A DNA stretch of 64,000 bases. It comes from a candidate division Hyd24-12 bacterium UBA6080 (lineage in GTDB: Bacteria > Fermentibacterota > Fermentibacteria > Fermentibacterales > JCC-6). Every line of letters starts with the position of its first letter. Position 1 is the first letter of the stretch. The notes beneath the pieces are model-generated. The model ran no database searches. It was given only the letters and a program-made list of their open reading frames with translations, and was not told where the DNA came from. Both the position numbers and the translations under genes were made by a program. Below, piece after piece: positions 41,268-50,753 of the stretch. The stretch covers positions 1 through 64,000 of the forward strand of contig DIXM01000008.1 of assembly GCA_002436025.1 (NCBI GenBank), written 5' to 3'.

Positions 41268-43847
41268 TCACTTTCCACCGCTTCGGATGACCCGGTCAAC
41301 CCGGGCGAGGAATGTTTTTTTGTGAATGGGTTTTCTGATGTAGTCAACCGCTCCCAACTCGTACCCCTTCTCCTCCTTGTCCATGCTGTCATTGGCGGTC
41401 AGGAACACGAGCGGGGTTACAAGGTTCTTGCTCTGAAGCGCCTGCAGCATCGTGAAGCCGTCCAGTCCGGGCATCTCGATGTCGCTCATTACAAGATCGA
41501 AGCTTTTGGTGTTCAGGATTACAATTGCCTCCACGCCGTCTGAAGCCTGCTCCACAACGTAACCCGCAGTTTCGAGCATGTGCGTGGCGAGATTCCTGAA
41601 GTCGGTGTCATCGTCCACAAGGAGGATCCTGCGGCGTTCAGGCGCGCCGGCTTCGGGAGGGGGGGCTGAGGTGCCTGTTCGTCCCGTCAGCCTCAGTTCT
41701 TCAAGAAGGATGACCCTGTAAACGTCCTCGAAGGAAAGCAGTCCAAGACGCATCTTAAGGATGGCGTGATCGCTCAGGAGAAACAGCCCCGCATTCTTCA
41801 GGGCTATCCGCATCGCTGGGATCGAGGGCGACTCCTTTATGATCCCGGTCACCTCGGGGCTGAAACGCATTAGCTCGTAAACGCCCATCCTGCCGGAGTA
41901 GCCAGTGAAGCCACACCTGGGGCAGCCCTCGGGGTGAGGGACCTCGGCGGGGATGTCACTGATGAACGGAAGCAGTTTTGCACGTTCTTCAGCGGTGATG
42001 GGCTTCATCTTCCTGCAGTTCTGGCAAAGACCCTTCAGAAGCCTCTGGGCCAGAAGTCCCAGCAGGTTGTCAGCTGCATCGTCACGTGTTATCCCCAGGC
42101 GCTCAAGCCGAAACAGTGCGGTGGTCGTGTTGGAACTGTGAAGAGTGGTAAGGGTCATGTGACCGGTGCTCGCCAGATCAAGGCAGGTCCTTGCGCTGAA
42201 GGCGTCGCGGACCTCTCCAAGATAGACGATGTCGGGGTCCTGTCGAACAGCTGAGCGCAGGAGGGCCTCGAAGGTGACTCCCGCCTTCTCGTTCACCTGC
42301 TGCTGGTTGGCGTAGGGGATCCGGTATTCCACCGGGTCCTCTATCGTCATGAGGCTTCGGTTCCTGATGTCGATGTGGGATATGAGGCTGTAGAGGGTCG
42401 TCGTTTTGCCGCTTCCGGTGGGACCGCAGACGATTATGGCGCCGCTGTTCTGCCCGGCGATCTCGTAGAGGGCCTCGGACTGCTCTTCGGTCATGCCGAG
42501 TTCGGTGAGTCTTCTGGGTTTGGCGTACATGTCAAGGATGCGTACGATGAGGCTCTCGCCCTGCGGGGTTGAAGTGGTCGCAAAACGCATCTTGTAGGGC
42601 TTTCGGGCGATCCTGGCCTCGGAGGTGCCATCCTGTGGTTTTCGCCGTTCAGCTATATCCATCCCTCCCAACACCTTGAACCTGCTGATGAGAATGGACC
42701 CCGTCTTCCTCTTCAGGGTGAACACATCCTTCATGTCACCATCCACCCTGAACCTGACCAGGACATGATCGGGCTTGGGCTCGATGTGGATGTCACTGGC
42801 CCCTTCGGTCGCGGCGGTGTAGAGGATGCTGTCGGCGATGTAGCGGATCGGGAACTTCTTCACGTCGTCATCTGACGGCTTCTCATCTATCTCGATGGAG
42901 CCGTTGAACTCAGCCACCTCGGCAACAAGCTCCTCCTCTGTCTGGTCACTCTCCACATTCTCGACCAGGGGCTGGTGGTCAGGGGTATCCTCCCGGTGAA
43001 GAAGGGCGTCGATGCAGTCGGGACACGTGATGCTCAGCAGCGGGGGCTTGCCGGTCAGGGATTCCAGCCCGTCAAGAAGGTTCGAGTCGAATGGGTTCGT
43101 GACCACGAATCGCACCCCTGCCCCATCCCGGACGGCAAGAACCCTGTGCGCCCTTGAGAAAGCCGCCGGGAGCAGTCCAGCCTCGACGGTTTCGGGGTCA
43201 ATGCAGGGCAGAACGGGCACCCCGAAAAAACTCGAGAACGCCCTGGCGATAGAAACTCCGTCGATCCCGACGCTGGCGGCCTTTTCGTAAAGCTCCCTTG
43301 GCGAGGCGGTGCTGATGGCGGCCACTGCTTCGGGGGGCACGCCGCCGCTCTCGACAAGATGGCTCAGAAACCCCTGAAAATCGTGCAGCCGGGCCGAGGA
43401 GACGGGACGGTCCAGTTTGTTCCACTGTCCAGCCATTTCCAGAACCCTGTTCACCGTGGTGGACAAAGTCCTGCTGTTCAACTTCATTTTAGTGACAAAA
43501 TCAGCAACTCCGGCTGCAAGAGCCTCGCTGCGAGTGTCTTCATCGGTCCTGCTGGTGACCATTATCACGGGTATCCGGGAGAGGACCGGGTCGGCCTGCA
43601 GTGTGGAACAGAACTGTATGCCGTTCATCCCCGGCATCAGAAAGTCAAGGAGTATCGCGTCAAACGGCCCGTTGTGAAGCAGTTGAAGCGCCGCGGATGA
43701 GTTGCCGGCCGTTTCCGGAGCAAAACCCTCTTTGCGAAGCATGTGGGAGAGCAGGACACAGGTGTCCGGGTCATCGTCAATGACCAGGATCCGTCTTTCC
43801 TCGCCGGCCATCTTAAGAGGAGATCCCGTTCGGGGGAAAAGCGTCAT
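41268..43847 (-). CDS. PilB/GspE-type ATPase flanked by two receiver domains
   Basis: An 859-aa protein. Order: receiver domain (about 19-136; acid pair DDD, phospho-Asp68, MVTS, Lys), a GspE/PilB N-terminal domain (about 150-260), an ATPase domain (about 340-700) with Walker A GPTGSGKTTT (Lys481), Asp and His boxes, and a four-cysteine zinc site (CQNCRK...CPRC), then a second receiver (about 730-855; phospho-Asp789). Assembly ATPases of type IV pili are normally ~560 aa without receivers. ATG at 43847 is set by GGAG upstream and a 4-nt overlap with the preceding small gene. Confidence 0.88.
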   Translation of the reverse strand: MTLFPRTGSPLKMAGEERRILVIDDDPDTCVLLSHMLRKEGFAPETAGNSSAALQLLHNGPFDAILLDFLMPGMNGIQFCSTLQADPVLSRIPVIMVTSRTDEDTRSEALAAGVADFVTKMKLNSRTLSTTVNRVLEMAGQWNKLDRPVSSARLHDFQGFLSHLVESGGVPPEAVAAISTASPRELYEKAASVGIDGVSIARAFSSFFGVPVLPCIDPETVEAGLLPAAFSRAHRVLAVRDGAGVRFVVTNPFDSNLLDGLESLTGKPPLLSITCPDCIDALLHREDTPDHQPLVENVESDQTEEELVAEVAEFNGSIEIDEKPSDDDVKKFPIRYIADSILYTAATEGASDIHIEPKPDHVLVRFRVDGDMKDVFTLKRKTGSILISRFKVLGGMDIAERRKPQDGTSEARIARKPYKMRFATTSTPQGESLIVRILDMYAKPRRLTELGMTEEQSEALYEIAGQNSGAIIVCGPTGSGKTTTLYSLISHIDIRNRSLMTIEDPVEYRIPYANQQQVNEKAGVTFEALLRSAVRQDPDIVYLGEVRDAFSARTCLDLASTGHMTLTTLHSSNTTTALFRLERLGITRDDAADNLLGLLAQRLLKGLCQNCRKMKPITAEERAKLLPFISDIPAEVPHPEGCPRCGFTGYSGRMGVYELMRFSPEVTGIIKESPSIPAMRIALKNAGLFLLSDHAILKMRLGLLSFEDVYRVILLEELRLTGRTGTSAPPPEAGAPERRRILLVDDDTDFRNLATHMLETAGYVVEQASDGVEAIVILNTKSFDLVMSDIEMPGLDGFTMLQALQSKNLVTPLVFLTANDSMDKEEKGYELGAVDYIRKPIHKKTFLARVDRVIRSGGK

Positions 43848-44059
43848 CGAATCGCTCCGGCTAATCGGGAATGAACCGGTGGTTCGTACATTCGGCGAAC
43901 CCTGTTGTAGGAATCGATGCCCACGACCACAAGAACGCACAGCAGAACCACCATCAGAACCAGCCTGCCCTTTCGGGAAGGCTGTTTTCTGGCAGGCTTT
44001 GCTTCACCCGAAGTCACAATACTTCCCTCGGCCTGTTCGATCAGGTCGTTCTTCTCCAT
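43844..44059 (-). CDS. Small single-pass membrane protein
   Basis: A 71-aa protein with a basic stretch (KPARKQPSRKGR) before one transmembrane helix (about 31-48, LVLMVVLLCVLVVVGI) and a short periplasmic tail. ATG at 44059 follows AGGAGG; longer frames lack this site. Its stop overlaps the start of the receiver-ATPase gene (ATGA), so it is probably co-made with that ATPase, perhaps as a membrane anchor. No homologue recognised. Confidence 0.65.
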   Translation of the reverse strand: MEKNDLIEQAEGSIVTSGEAKPARKQPSRKGRLVLMVVLLCVLVVVGIDSYNRVRRMYEPPVHSRLAGAIR

Positions 44060-44141
44060 GCTGACCTCCTGTTCGCTGCCCACCAGCCGCATCATATGTT
44101 GAAAGAGACAGTCGAACAAGGAGCGCCTGAGAGGGGTACTG

Positions 44142-45755
44142 TCAGCCGATACTGTCAATGATGCGCTGAATCGCGGTAATGAAAGGCTCCTCATCGGGGA
44201 GGCGCCTGACTTCGGCGTAGTCATCGATGACCGATTCGCCCCGAAGCCTGTCCTTCATTCTCGATGCTGCGGCGCCTTCGATGATCAGACGCAGGATGGC
44301 CTTCAGTCGCGGCATCGATTCAGGGCTCAGCTCTCCCACCTGCAGCCGGTTGAACAGGTCGGCGCCTTCAAGAAGCGTTTCGTACGCCTGCATGCCCTTG
44401 ATCCTTGATTCTTCCGTCATGAAGTTCCTGCCGATACCCGGCATTTCATCGCATGAACAGACCTTCAGCCTTTCAAGGGCGTCGCTCGTGAACGCGAGCA
44501 CCCCTTCCGACAAAGGTCCCGTGTCAACCGGCGTGTGGACTGCTGATGAACGGCTTCCGTGTTTCCAGGCGTTTCGCACCAGGGCGTACAGGTTGTCGTA
44601 CAGCATCCATCCCGGGAAGATCTGGTTGAACCCCTCGGGGATACCAGGCGGACGCCGGACCGGCTGGGTGATCAGCGAGAAGGGAAATGATACCTTCTGG
44701 GGAAGAGCGGTGAGACCGGTGGCCAGGATCGAGTGGGGGCTGCGGGTGTAATCGGCCGGAAACTTGATGCAAGTGCCTAGCCCGATGAAAAATCCCTCTC
44801 CCAGTCGAAGCTCCTGGTCGGGGAGGCGGGAAGTGTGATTGCTGCCCGCGTTGGCTCCGTAGCCAACGTTGCCTTTGCCGGCGGGCCAAAGGGTTGCGAT
44901 GAGAAGTGACTGATGGTGCATCCCGGTCAGGGGACCTGCCAGGGAAGCGGTCATCTCGCCTTCGCCAAGAACGCTGTCGGCCCCCAGAAAGGACCTGTTG
45001 AGCATGCCGTGTCTTTCCACGACCGAGCCCTCGCCCACGATGGAATCGGTGACCAGAGACATGGTGTCGGCCCTTGCACGCCACTGCAGAACGCTACCGT
45101 GAACCTGGGCGTGGTTCATAACCCTGCCTTCGGGCATTATCAGGCTTCCCCTTACAGGCCCCGGGCAGGAAAGAACCGCCCCCCGCATCAGAACCGTGTT
45201 TTCCAGCAGTGATGCGTTGCTGACCGTTGCCGAAGGTCCGATGACCCCGCAGACTGGAAGCGAGCTCACCCTGCGCGAGATCCCCTCCACCATGTGTCTT
45301 CCGGCGCCCGAGGCGAGATGGAAGGCCTCGAGGTGATCCATGGTGGGGAAAATGGGCACCCTTCTGAGGCCGGTTTCCTCGCCCAGATCCATCTCGGAAC
45401 CCAAAAAGGCCGGTTTTCCCCTCCAGCTAAGCACCCCGCAATTCTCGAGAACCGATCCTTCCAGAACGGCGTAGCCCCTCACCAGAGAACAGGATCTGAT
45501 CACAACCGGACCCATTATCGTGCAGTCCTCAAGAACTGAGCCACTTATCTCGCCTTCGGGCAGGTGCACCCTGCACTCCCCCCTGAAAACCGTGCCTTCA
45601 ATCAGTGAAGGGTCTGTATCACTGGAAAGGAGCACTTTGTCCCAGTTCGGGGCAGAGCAGCCTGAAGCTGTGAGTCTTTTCCTTGTTATGGAGTCGACCG
45701 GTGAACAGTCAAAGACGGGAACCCTCCCGAAAAAGCCTTCAGGTTCGTTGAGCAT
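44142..45755 (-). CDS. DUF4954 family beta-helix protein
   Basis: A 537-aa soluble protein. Residues ~50-330 are hexapeptide-like left-handed beta-helix turns (SVLEDCTIMGPVVIRSCSLV, SLIMPEGRVMNHAQVHGS), with a later YGANAGSNHTSRLPDQELRLGEGFFIGLG motif conserved in DUF4954 proteins of Bacteroidetes and other FCB bacteria. The C-terminal third is helical. Likely an acyl- or nucleotidyl-transferase-related enzyme acting on sugars, but no substrate is known. ATG at 45755 lies 2 bases after the pepD stop. Confidence 0.78.
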   Translation of the reverse strand: MLNEPEGFFGRVPVFDCSPVDSITRKRLTASGCSAPNWDKVLLSSDTDPSLIEGTVFRGECRVHLPEGEISGSVLEDCTIMGPVVIRSCSLVRGYAVLEGSVLENCGVLSWRGKPAFLGSEMDLGEETGLRRVPIFPTMDHLEAFHLASGAGRHMVEGISRRVSSLPVCGVIGPSATVSNASLLENTVLMRGAVLSCPGPVRGSLIMPEGRVMNHAQVHGSVLQWRARADTMSLVTDSIVGEGSVVERHGMLNRSFLGADSVLGEGEMTASLAGPLTGMHHQSLLIATLWPAGKGNVGYGANAGSNHTSRLPDQELRLGEGFFIGLGTCIKFPADYTRSPHSILATGLTALPQKVSFPFSLITQPVRRPPGIPEGFNQIFPGWMLYDNLYALVRNAWKHGSRSSAVHTPVDTGPLSEGVLAFTSDALERLKVCSCDEMPGIGRNFMTEESRIKGMQAYETLLEGADLFNRLQVGELSPESMPRLKAILRLIIEGAAASRMKDRLRGESVIDDYAEVRRLPDEEPFITAIQRIIDSIG

Positions 45756-45757
45756 CT

Positions 45758-47161
45758 TCAGGCAAGGCTTTCGAGCAGGTTCACAAGCATTCCCATGAAG
45801 GCCTGAACTGAGGATACCCTGACCCGTTCGCCCGGAATGTGCACATCCCTGATGTCGGGACCCATGCTTATCATGTCCATCCCGCCGACCCTCTTGCCGA
45901 TTATGCCGCACTCCAGCCCGGCATGGATAGCAAGGACCTCGGGTTCGGACCCGTAGAACTCGCTGCACGCCTTCCTGGCATGCGCCAGAAGGGGGGAACC
46001 GGGGTCGGGTGTCCAGCCCGGGTAGCCTTCGCACGCTTCATACGAACAACCCGAGAGCCTGGCTGTCGAGCAGATCCTCTCGACCAGGGCATCACGGGAC
46101 GAATCGATCGAACTCCTGACGCTTATGGTAACCTCGGTTGTCTTTTCATCAGTTTTCACTATGGCAAGGTTGCAGGATGTCTGCACGAGCCCGGGAATGG
46201 ATCCGCTCATTGCCGCCACGCCGTGGGGAAGGGCCAGAAGAAGATCGAGCAGCCCCGTGGAACAGCTCTCTGTGAGAACCGCCCGGGGGGAAGAGGGCAG
46301 GGCGGAGATATGGATCCCTTTTTCAAAGCCGGCGTACTCGCGCCTTATCCCGTCGCCGACCTCCGAAAGGCGGGTGGGGGAAACCTCTCCCGCCACAAGA
46401 ACTTCCGCTTCACGAGGGATTGCGTTGTGTTTCGAGCCCCCCGAGAACCATGCGACCCTGAGCCCGAGCTGCCGGCAGACCCTCGCGGCAACACATATGG
46501 CGTTGGCCCTGCCCCGGTTGATCTCCATCCCCGAATGCCCTCCGGACAGACCGCGAACAGTGAGCCTGGTAACGGGAACAGATCCGGACTCCCATTCGAG
46601 AGCCTTCGTCACGATGACGTCGCGGCCGCCTGCGCACCCGATGCAGATGCTGTTCTCCTCCTCGGAATCGAGGTTGATGAGCATTCGGTGGGCAAGCCAT
46701 TCCGGGGGGAATACCCTGGCGCCCAGAAGCCCTCTCTCCTCGTCCACCGTGAACAGGCATTCCAGTGGGGGAAGGGTGGAAAGGGGGGATCCGAGCATGG
46801 CAAGCATGATGGCAACACCCATGCCATTGTCGGCCCCGAGGGTCGTGCAGGGGGCTGTGACCCACCCGTCACGAAGCTCGGCGGTCACGCCGTCGACCGC
46901 CGGGTCGGTGGGGCAGTCGGGAAGGCGGTCTGCAACGATGTCCGTATGGGCCTGAAGAACGACGCCGTTTCCCGGACCGGGTCTTCGAACAAGCACGTTG
47001 TTCGCGCCGTCACGCTTCCAGTCGAGCCCCAGCTCCTTTGCGACTCCAACGATGTAATCGGCCGCAGCCGCTTCCGAGCCACTGGGCCTGGGAATGGAAA
47101 GAAGGGCTCCGAAGTGCTTCCAGACCGCTGCCGGTTCCAGCCCGCTCAGTGCATTTGTCAT
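45758..47161 (-). CDS. pepD: Aminoacyl-histidine dipeptidase (M20 family)
   Basis: A 467-aa M20 metallopeptidase of PepD type. Metal-ligand motifs: AHTDIV, TLGADNGMGVA, DEERGLLGA and the late HAGLECG. It cleaves Xaa-His and related dipeptides in the cytosol. ATG at 47161 overlaps the upstream amidotransferase stop by 4 nt; the DUF4954 gene follows after 2 bases. Confidence 0.9.
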   Translation of the reverse strand: MTNALSGLEPAAVWKHFGALLSIPRPSGSEAAAADYIVGVAKELGLDWKRDGANNVLVRRPGPGNGVVLQAHTDIVADRLPDCPTDPAVDGVTAELRDGWVTAPCTTLGADNGMGVAIMLAMLGSPLSTLPPLECLFTVDEERGLLGARVFPPEWLAHRMLINLDSEEENSICIGCAGGRDVIVTKALEWESGSVPVTRLTVRGLSGGHSGMEINRGRANAICVAARVCRQLGLRVAWFSGGSKHNAIPREAEVLVAGEVSPTRLSEVGDGIRREYAGFEKGIHISALPSSPRAVLTESCSTGLLDLLLALPHGVAAMSGSIPGLVQTSCNLAIVKTDEKTTEVTISVRSSIDSSRDALVERICSTARLSGCSYEACEGYPGWTPDPGSPLLAHARKACSEFYGSEPEVLAIHAGLECGIIGKRVGGMDMISMGPDIRDVHIPGERVRVSSVQAFMGMLVNLLESLA

Positions 47162-47847
47162 ATCGCCTCCCCCCTGGTCATGCGAAGAAAATAGCCAAGA
47201 AACAAAGCGCCCGCATCCCTCTCCGGGGCCGAGGCAAGAACGGTGTCGATGCTTATCCCGTGCTTTACGAACAGCTCTTTGTCAAGAAGGAACTGGGCAT
47301 TTCCGGTACTGGCGGAAAACTCGGGGTGAAACTGGGTACCCAGAATGCCCCTGTCCCGGTCGAGGAATGCCTGGACCCCGGAAACAGCGCTTCGTGCCAG
47401 CAGAACTGCGCCGCATGGGATCGATGTGACTTCGTCGTAGTGGGACTGCCATACCGTTTCATTCTCAAGGGTGTCGGGCAGGCCGGGGGGAAGCATCTCG
47501 ACAGGAAGCCACCCGATCTCGGGGCCGAGGGGAGCCCTTCTGACGGCATTCGGACCCATCAAGGCCATGCATATCAGCTGATGGCCGTAGCAGATCCCCA
47601 TCTGGGGAACCCCCGAACGAACGCATGACTGAACCAGTTGGCACGCATGCCCCGTAAAACTCTGTTCGACAGTAATGGAAAGGGCGCTTCCGGTATGGAT
47701 GATGCCGGAGTACCCCGCAGGGTCAACTTCGGGAAAGGGCGTTAAAGGGGTCACGGGGGCGACTTCGCAGGTGCAGCAGAGCCTTCTGCCGATGGTGCCC
47801 CCCGAAAGACCGTCCACGGAATAATCAATGATGAGAACCGGCTTCAA
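47158..47847 (-). CDS. Class I glutamine amidotransferase
   Basis: A 229-aa triad amidotransferase. The nucleophile Cys lies in GICYGHQL and the His-Glu pair in TQFHPEF. It would release ammonia from glutamine for a synthetase that is not identified here. The separate gene with pepD downstream could also suggest gamma-glutamyl hydrolysis. TTG at 47847 is favoured because GGAGGGG lies 7-9 bases upstream; GTG at 47853 is too close to that site. Confidence 0.78.
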   Translation of the reverse strand: MKPVLIIDYSVDGLSGGTIGRRLCCTCEVAPVTPLTPFPEVDPAGYSGIIHTGSALSITVEQSFTGHACQLVQSCVRSGVPQMGICYGHQLICMALMGPNAVRRAPLGPEIGWLPVEMLPPGLPDTLENETVWQSHYDEVTSIPCGAVLLARSAVSGVQAFLDRDRGILGTQFHPEFSASTGNAQFLLDKELFVKHGISIDTVLASAPERDAGALFLGYFLRMTRGEAI

Positions 47848-47871
47848 AAGCACTCCCCTCCTGTGAACGCC

Positions 47872-47902
47872 TTAACATACAATGCTTGCGCCGGGCTATA
47901 AT
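47872..47902 (+). promoter_or_regulatory. Promoter with consensus -10, probably giving a leaderless mRNA
   Basis: TTAACA (47872-47877) and a perfect TATAAT (47897-47902), 19 bp apart. The initiating ATG at 47910 is only 8 bases past the -10, and no ribosome-binding site precedes it. Confidence 0.5.
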
Positions 47903-47909
47903 AACCACC

Positions 47910-48896
47910 ATGAGAAGCGTCCTGTCCCGTTTTTTCAGAAGAACCCACAGGTTCCCCGGTGTTGCCCTTCGGGACAGGCGCCGTCATCTCGTTGTACGGA
48001 TGGACACCACCAACCACTGCAATCTGAGGTGCTCCATGTGCCCGATGCGTTTCGCCGACACCGACCCTGACCGGAAGTGGCTCCATATGGATCCGGAGCT
48101 GTTCTCCAGGATAAGGCGGCAGGTGTTTCCGCTGGCTTCAATTGTCAGCATTTCCTGCGGAGCCGAGCCCTTCTGCAATCCCCGGATCGGTTCCTACCTC
48201 AAGGAGCTGTGTGAGTCCGGCGTACCCGCCAGGGAGATGGTGACCAACGGGACCCTTCTGAACAGCGAGAACATAGCCCTGCTGGTGAAGTATCCGCCAA
48301 CCACACTGTTCGTGTCGATCGACGGTGCCCGCCCGCAAACACACGCCGCCATACGTGGTGGGGCGGACCTTGATAAGATAGTGGAGAACCTCGATACCCT
48401 GATCAGGGTCAGGGGGAAAAGACGGTTCCCCATGCTCGCCTTCAGCACGACCCTCCAGAGGGACAACCTCGCGGAGATCCCCGACCTTGTTGAACTGGCG
48501 GCCAGGGTGGGCGTGCGTGCCATGGGGCTGGTTCCTCTCGTGCCCTACAAGGGTCTCTCCACTCTCGAAAGCGTTGTCGACCCCGGCTCCGAACCGGCCC
48601 TGGCAATCATTGAAGAAGCGGGAGCAAAGGCGAAAAGGCTCGGGATATCCTTTGAAGTGGCGTGCGGAGGGGTCAGACAGACTGAGTGCCCGTACCTTGT
48701 CGGAACGGTATACCTGGCCCCTGACGGGGCAGTTTTCCCGTGTCCGTACTGGAACACGGGAAACCCCATCGGCAACCTTGCCGAAGAGGATTTCGCCCCC
48801 GTCTGGAACCGCAGGCACCGCGCTATCACGGAAAGCACGTGCAGGGACTGCCCCGAGGTCAATTCCCGCCGCAGGGAGATCACAAAGGACCATTGA
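47910..48896 (+). CDS. Radical SAM protein with SPASM-like C terminus
   Basis: A 328-aa radical SAM enzyme. The [4Fe-4S] motif CNLRCSMC is near residue 40, followed by SCGAEPF and VSIDGARPQTHAAIRGG. The C-terminal CPYLVGTVYLAPDGAVFPCPYWN...CRDC holds further cysteines of a SPASM/twitch domain, which binds a second cluster. Such enzymes modify peptides or sugars or activate others; the substrate is unknown. The ATG at 47910 lies close behind a TATAAT box. Confidence 0.85.
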   Translation: MRSVLSRFFRRTHRFPGVALRDRRRHLVVRMDTTNHCNLRCSMCPMRFADTDPDRKWLHMDPELFSRIRRQVFPLASIVSISCGAEPFCNPRIGSYLKELCESGVPAREMVTNGTLLNSENIALLVKYPPTTLFVSIDGARPQTHAAIRGGADLDKIVENLDTLIRVRGKRRFPMLAFSTTLQRDNLAEIPDLVELAARVGVRAMGLVPLVPYKGLSTLESVVDPGSEPALAIIEEAGAKAKRLGISFEVACGGVRQTECPYLVGTVYLAPDGAVFPCPYWNTGNPIGNLAEEDFAPVWNRRHRAITESTCRDCPEVNSRRREITKDH

Positions 48897-48904
48897 CGAG
48901 GGGC

Positions 48905-49414
48905 TCAGGGAAACGAGGTCATCCCCAGGAAACTCTCGGCCAGCCAGAGGTCGTCCTCCCACACAAAAACGGCCTGCTGGCCCATCCTGATTCCCGTGGG
49001 GTTCTCGAAGGTGAGAAAGACCTCGGCCCGTCTTCCCTGAACAAGGATGGAGTCCACGAACATGGTGAACGGGGTATACCTTCCGAACATTATGGGAAGC
49101 TTGATGGTCTCGGTGAGGTATTCAATTGTAGTCCAGTCCCTTATGTCTGCGCTCTCCGCCTGATAGCCTGCTGTCCGCAGCCTGAGGAGCACGGATTCGT
49201 CGTTGCGCCGGATACCTTCGCGGATCGACTGGAAGGTCATATCGACTTGAAGCATGGCCGCTTCTGAGTAAAGAGCTGCGGCGTCCTCTCCCCTGGCTTC
49301 TTTCAGGGCTGCGAAAAATGACTCTACCGTTGCCCGAACAGCCAGCTCTTCTTCCGACTGCCCGAAAACCGCAGCGCACAGTGAAAGAAGCACGATAAAA
49401 AGTACCGCCTTCAA
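48905..49414 (-). CDS. Secreted small protein, NTF2-like
   Basis: A 169-aa protein with a signal peptide (LKAVLFIVLLSLCAAVFG). The mature part (VRATVESFFAALKEARGEDAAALYSEAAM..., VFVWEDDLWLAESFLG) has the length and helix-then-strand pattern of an NTF2-like/SnoaL domain. The start is uncertain: TTG at 49414, after a GGGGG stretch, fits the signal peptide best. It is convergent with the radical SAM gene, 8 bases apart. Function unknown. Confidence 0.6.
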   Translation of the reverse strand: MKAVLFIVLLSLCAAVFGQSEEELAVRATVESFFAALKEARGEDAAALYSEAAMLQVDMTFQSIREGIRRNDESVLLRLRTAGYQAESADIRDWTTIEYLTETIKLPIMFGRYTPFTMFVDSILVQGRRAEVFLTFENPTGIRMGQQAVFVWEDDLWLAESFLGMTSFP

Positions 49415-49483
49415 GGGGCACCCCCTCACTGGGTTGCTTCTTGCGTTACTGATAATAGGCGGTGGGGCGGGGCGAGGCAACCC

Positions 49484-50707
49484 CTATCCGTCCAGGTTTT
49501 CCCCCCACACGAAGATGGTGTTGAGGAGAACCTCGAGTGACTTTTCAAGTCCCTGTACCGCAAGCCACTCCCTGCGCGAGTGGAACAGGCCCCCACCGGT
49601 GGGCAGGTTTACGGTGGGCACTCCCATAAAGCTCAGCCGCGACCCGTCAGTGCCGCCCCTGATGCTTGTTTCCGTGGGAGTTATGCCTGCCCTCTCCGTT
49701 CCAAGCATGGCGTAATCAACCAGTCTTCTGTCGGCCCTCAACGTATCCCTGGGGTTCGAATACTGGTTTCTGATCTCAAGCTCGATGACCGCCCTGTCAT
49801 GCTTCTCCGACAGAAAACGGTGAAGCGAGTGCATCCTGTGAACCCTTGCTGCAAGCCCCTCGGTCGTGAAATCCCTGATGATCATCTGTACAGCGGCGGC
49901 CTCGGTGTCTCCCGAAACCTCCATGGGGTACTCAAAGCCCTCTTCACCCGAGCTGTTCTCGGGCATCTCTTCCGGTTTGAGCATGGAGATGAGCTCGGCC
50001 GCTATTCTCACCGGGTTCACGAGCCTGCCGCAGGCACTGCCCGGGTGAACCTCGATACCGGTTATCCTCCAGTCGGCCCTGCACGCGTTGAACGTGGCGC
50101 TGTCGACGGAACCGGGCTGCTCGCCGTCAACGGTGTACGCAAAATCGGCGCCGAACCTTGCGGTGCTGAAGTTATCCATTCCACGGCCGATCTCTTCGTC
50201 TGATGTGAACGCCACAACGATCCTGGGCCGTTTCGTACCCGGGTTTCCCAGCATCCGGCGCACCGCCTCCATGATTATTGCAGCCCCCGCCTTGTCGTCT
50301 GCGCCCAGAAGGGTCTTTCCATCGGATGTGATTATGGCTCCCCCCCTGTAGGGCTCCATCTGAGGGCACTCACCGGGATCAAGAACCACTCCCTCGGCAA
50401 TGTGAATGGGCGAGCCGTCCCACTCCCGGTGAACGACAGGCCTGACACCGTGGCCCGAAACGGCGGGAGCCGTGTCAACGTGTGCGATGAGCCCGATAGT
50501 CACGCCCTCCTCACCACCGGGTACGGATCCGTAAAGAATCCCTCCCTGCTCAAGGTGAACCCCTTCAACTCCCATCTCCAGAAGCTCATCTCGAAGGAGT
50601 TTCAGGAGGTCGGTCTGCCCTGGCGTGGACGGAAACGAAAAACTCGCGGGATCGCTTCTGGTATCAATCTCAGCGTATCTGATGAAACGGCGCGCCAAAC
50701 AGTTCAT
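49484..50707 (-). CDS. pepT: Peptidase T (tripeptide aminopeptidase)
   Basis: A 407-aa M20 peptidase of PepT type. Motifs: IGLIAHVDTAPA, LLGADDKAGAAIIMEA, FTSDEEIGRGMDNF, the dimerisation region, and GGTDGSRLSFMGVPTVNLPTGG. It removes N-terminal residues from tripeptides in the cytosol. ATG at 50707 follows GGGAGG. It is divergent from the HTH-EIIA gene. Confidence 0.92.
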   Translation of the reverse strand: MNCLARRFIRYAEIDTRSDPASFSFPSTPGQTDLLKLLRDELLEMGVEGVHLEQGGILYGSVPGGEEGVTIGLIAHVDTAPAVSGHGVRPVVHREWDGSPIHIAEGVVLDPGECPQMEPYRGGAIITSDGKTLLGADDKAGAAIIMEAVRRMLGNPGTKRPRIVVAFTSDEEIGRGMDNFSTARFGADFAYTVDGEQPGSVDSATFNACRADWRITGIEVHPGSACGRLVNPVRIAAELISMLKPEEMPENSSGEEGFEYPMEVSGDTEAAAVQMIIRDFTTEGLAARVHRMHSLHRFLSEKHDRAVIELEIRNQYSNPRDTLRADRRLVDYAMLGTERAGITPTETSIRGGTDGSRLSFMGVPTVNLPTGGGLFHSRREWLAVQGLEKSLEVLLNTIFVWGENLDG

Positions 50708-50753
50708 CACAGTCCTCCCATTGATCGCAATGCGTTCGAACCCGTGCAATCAC

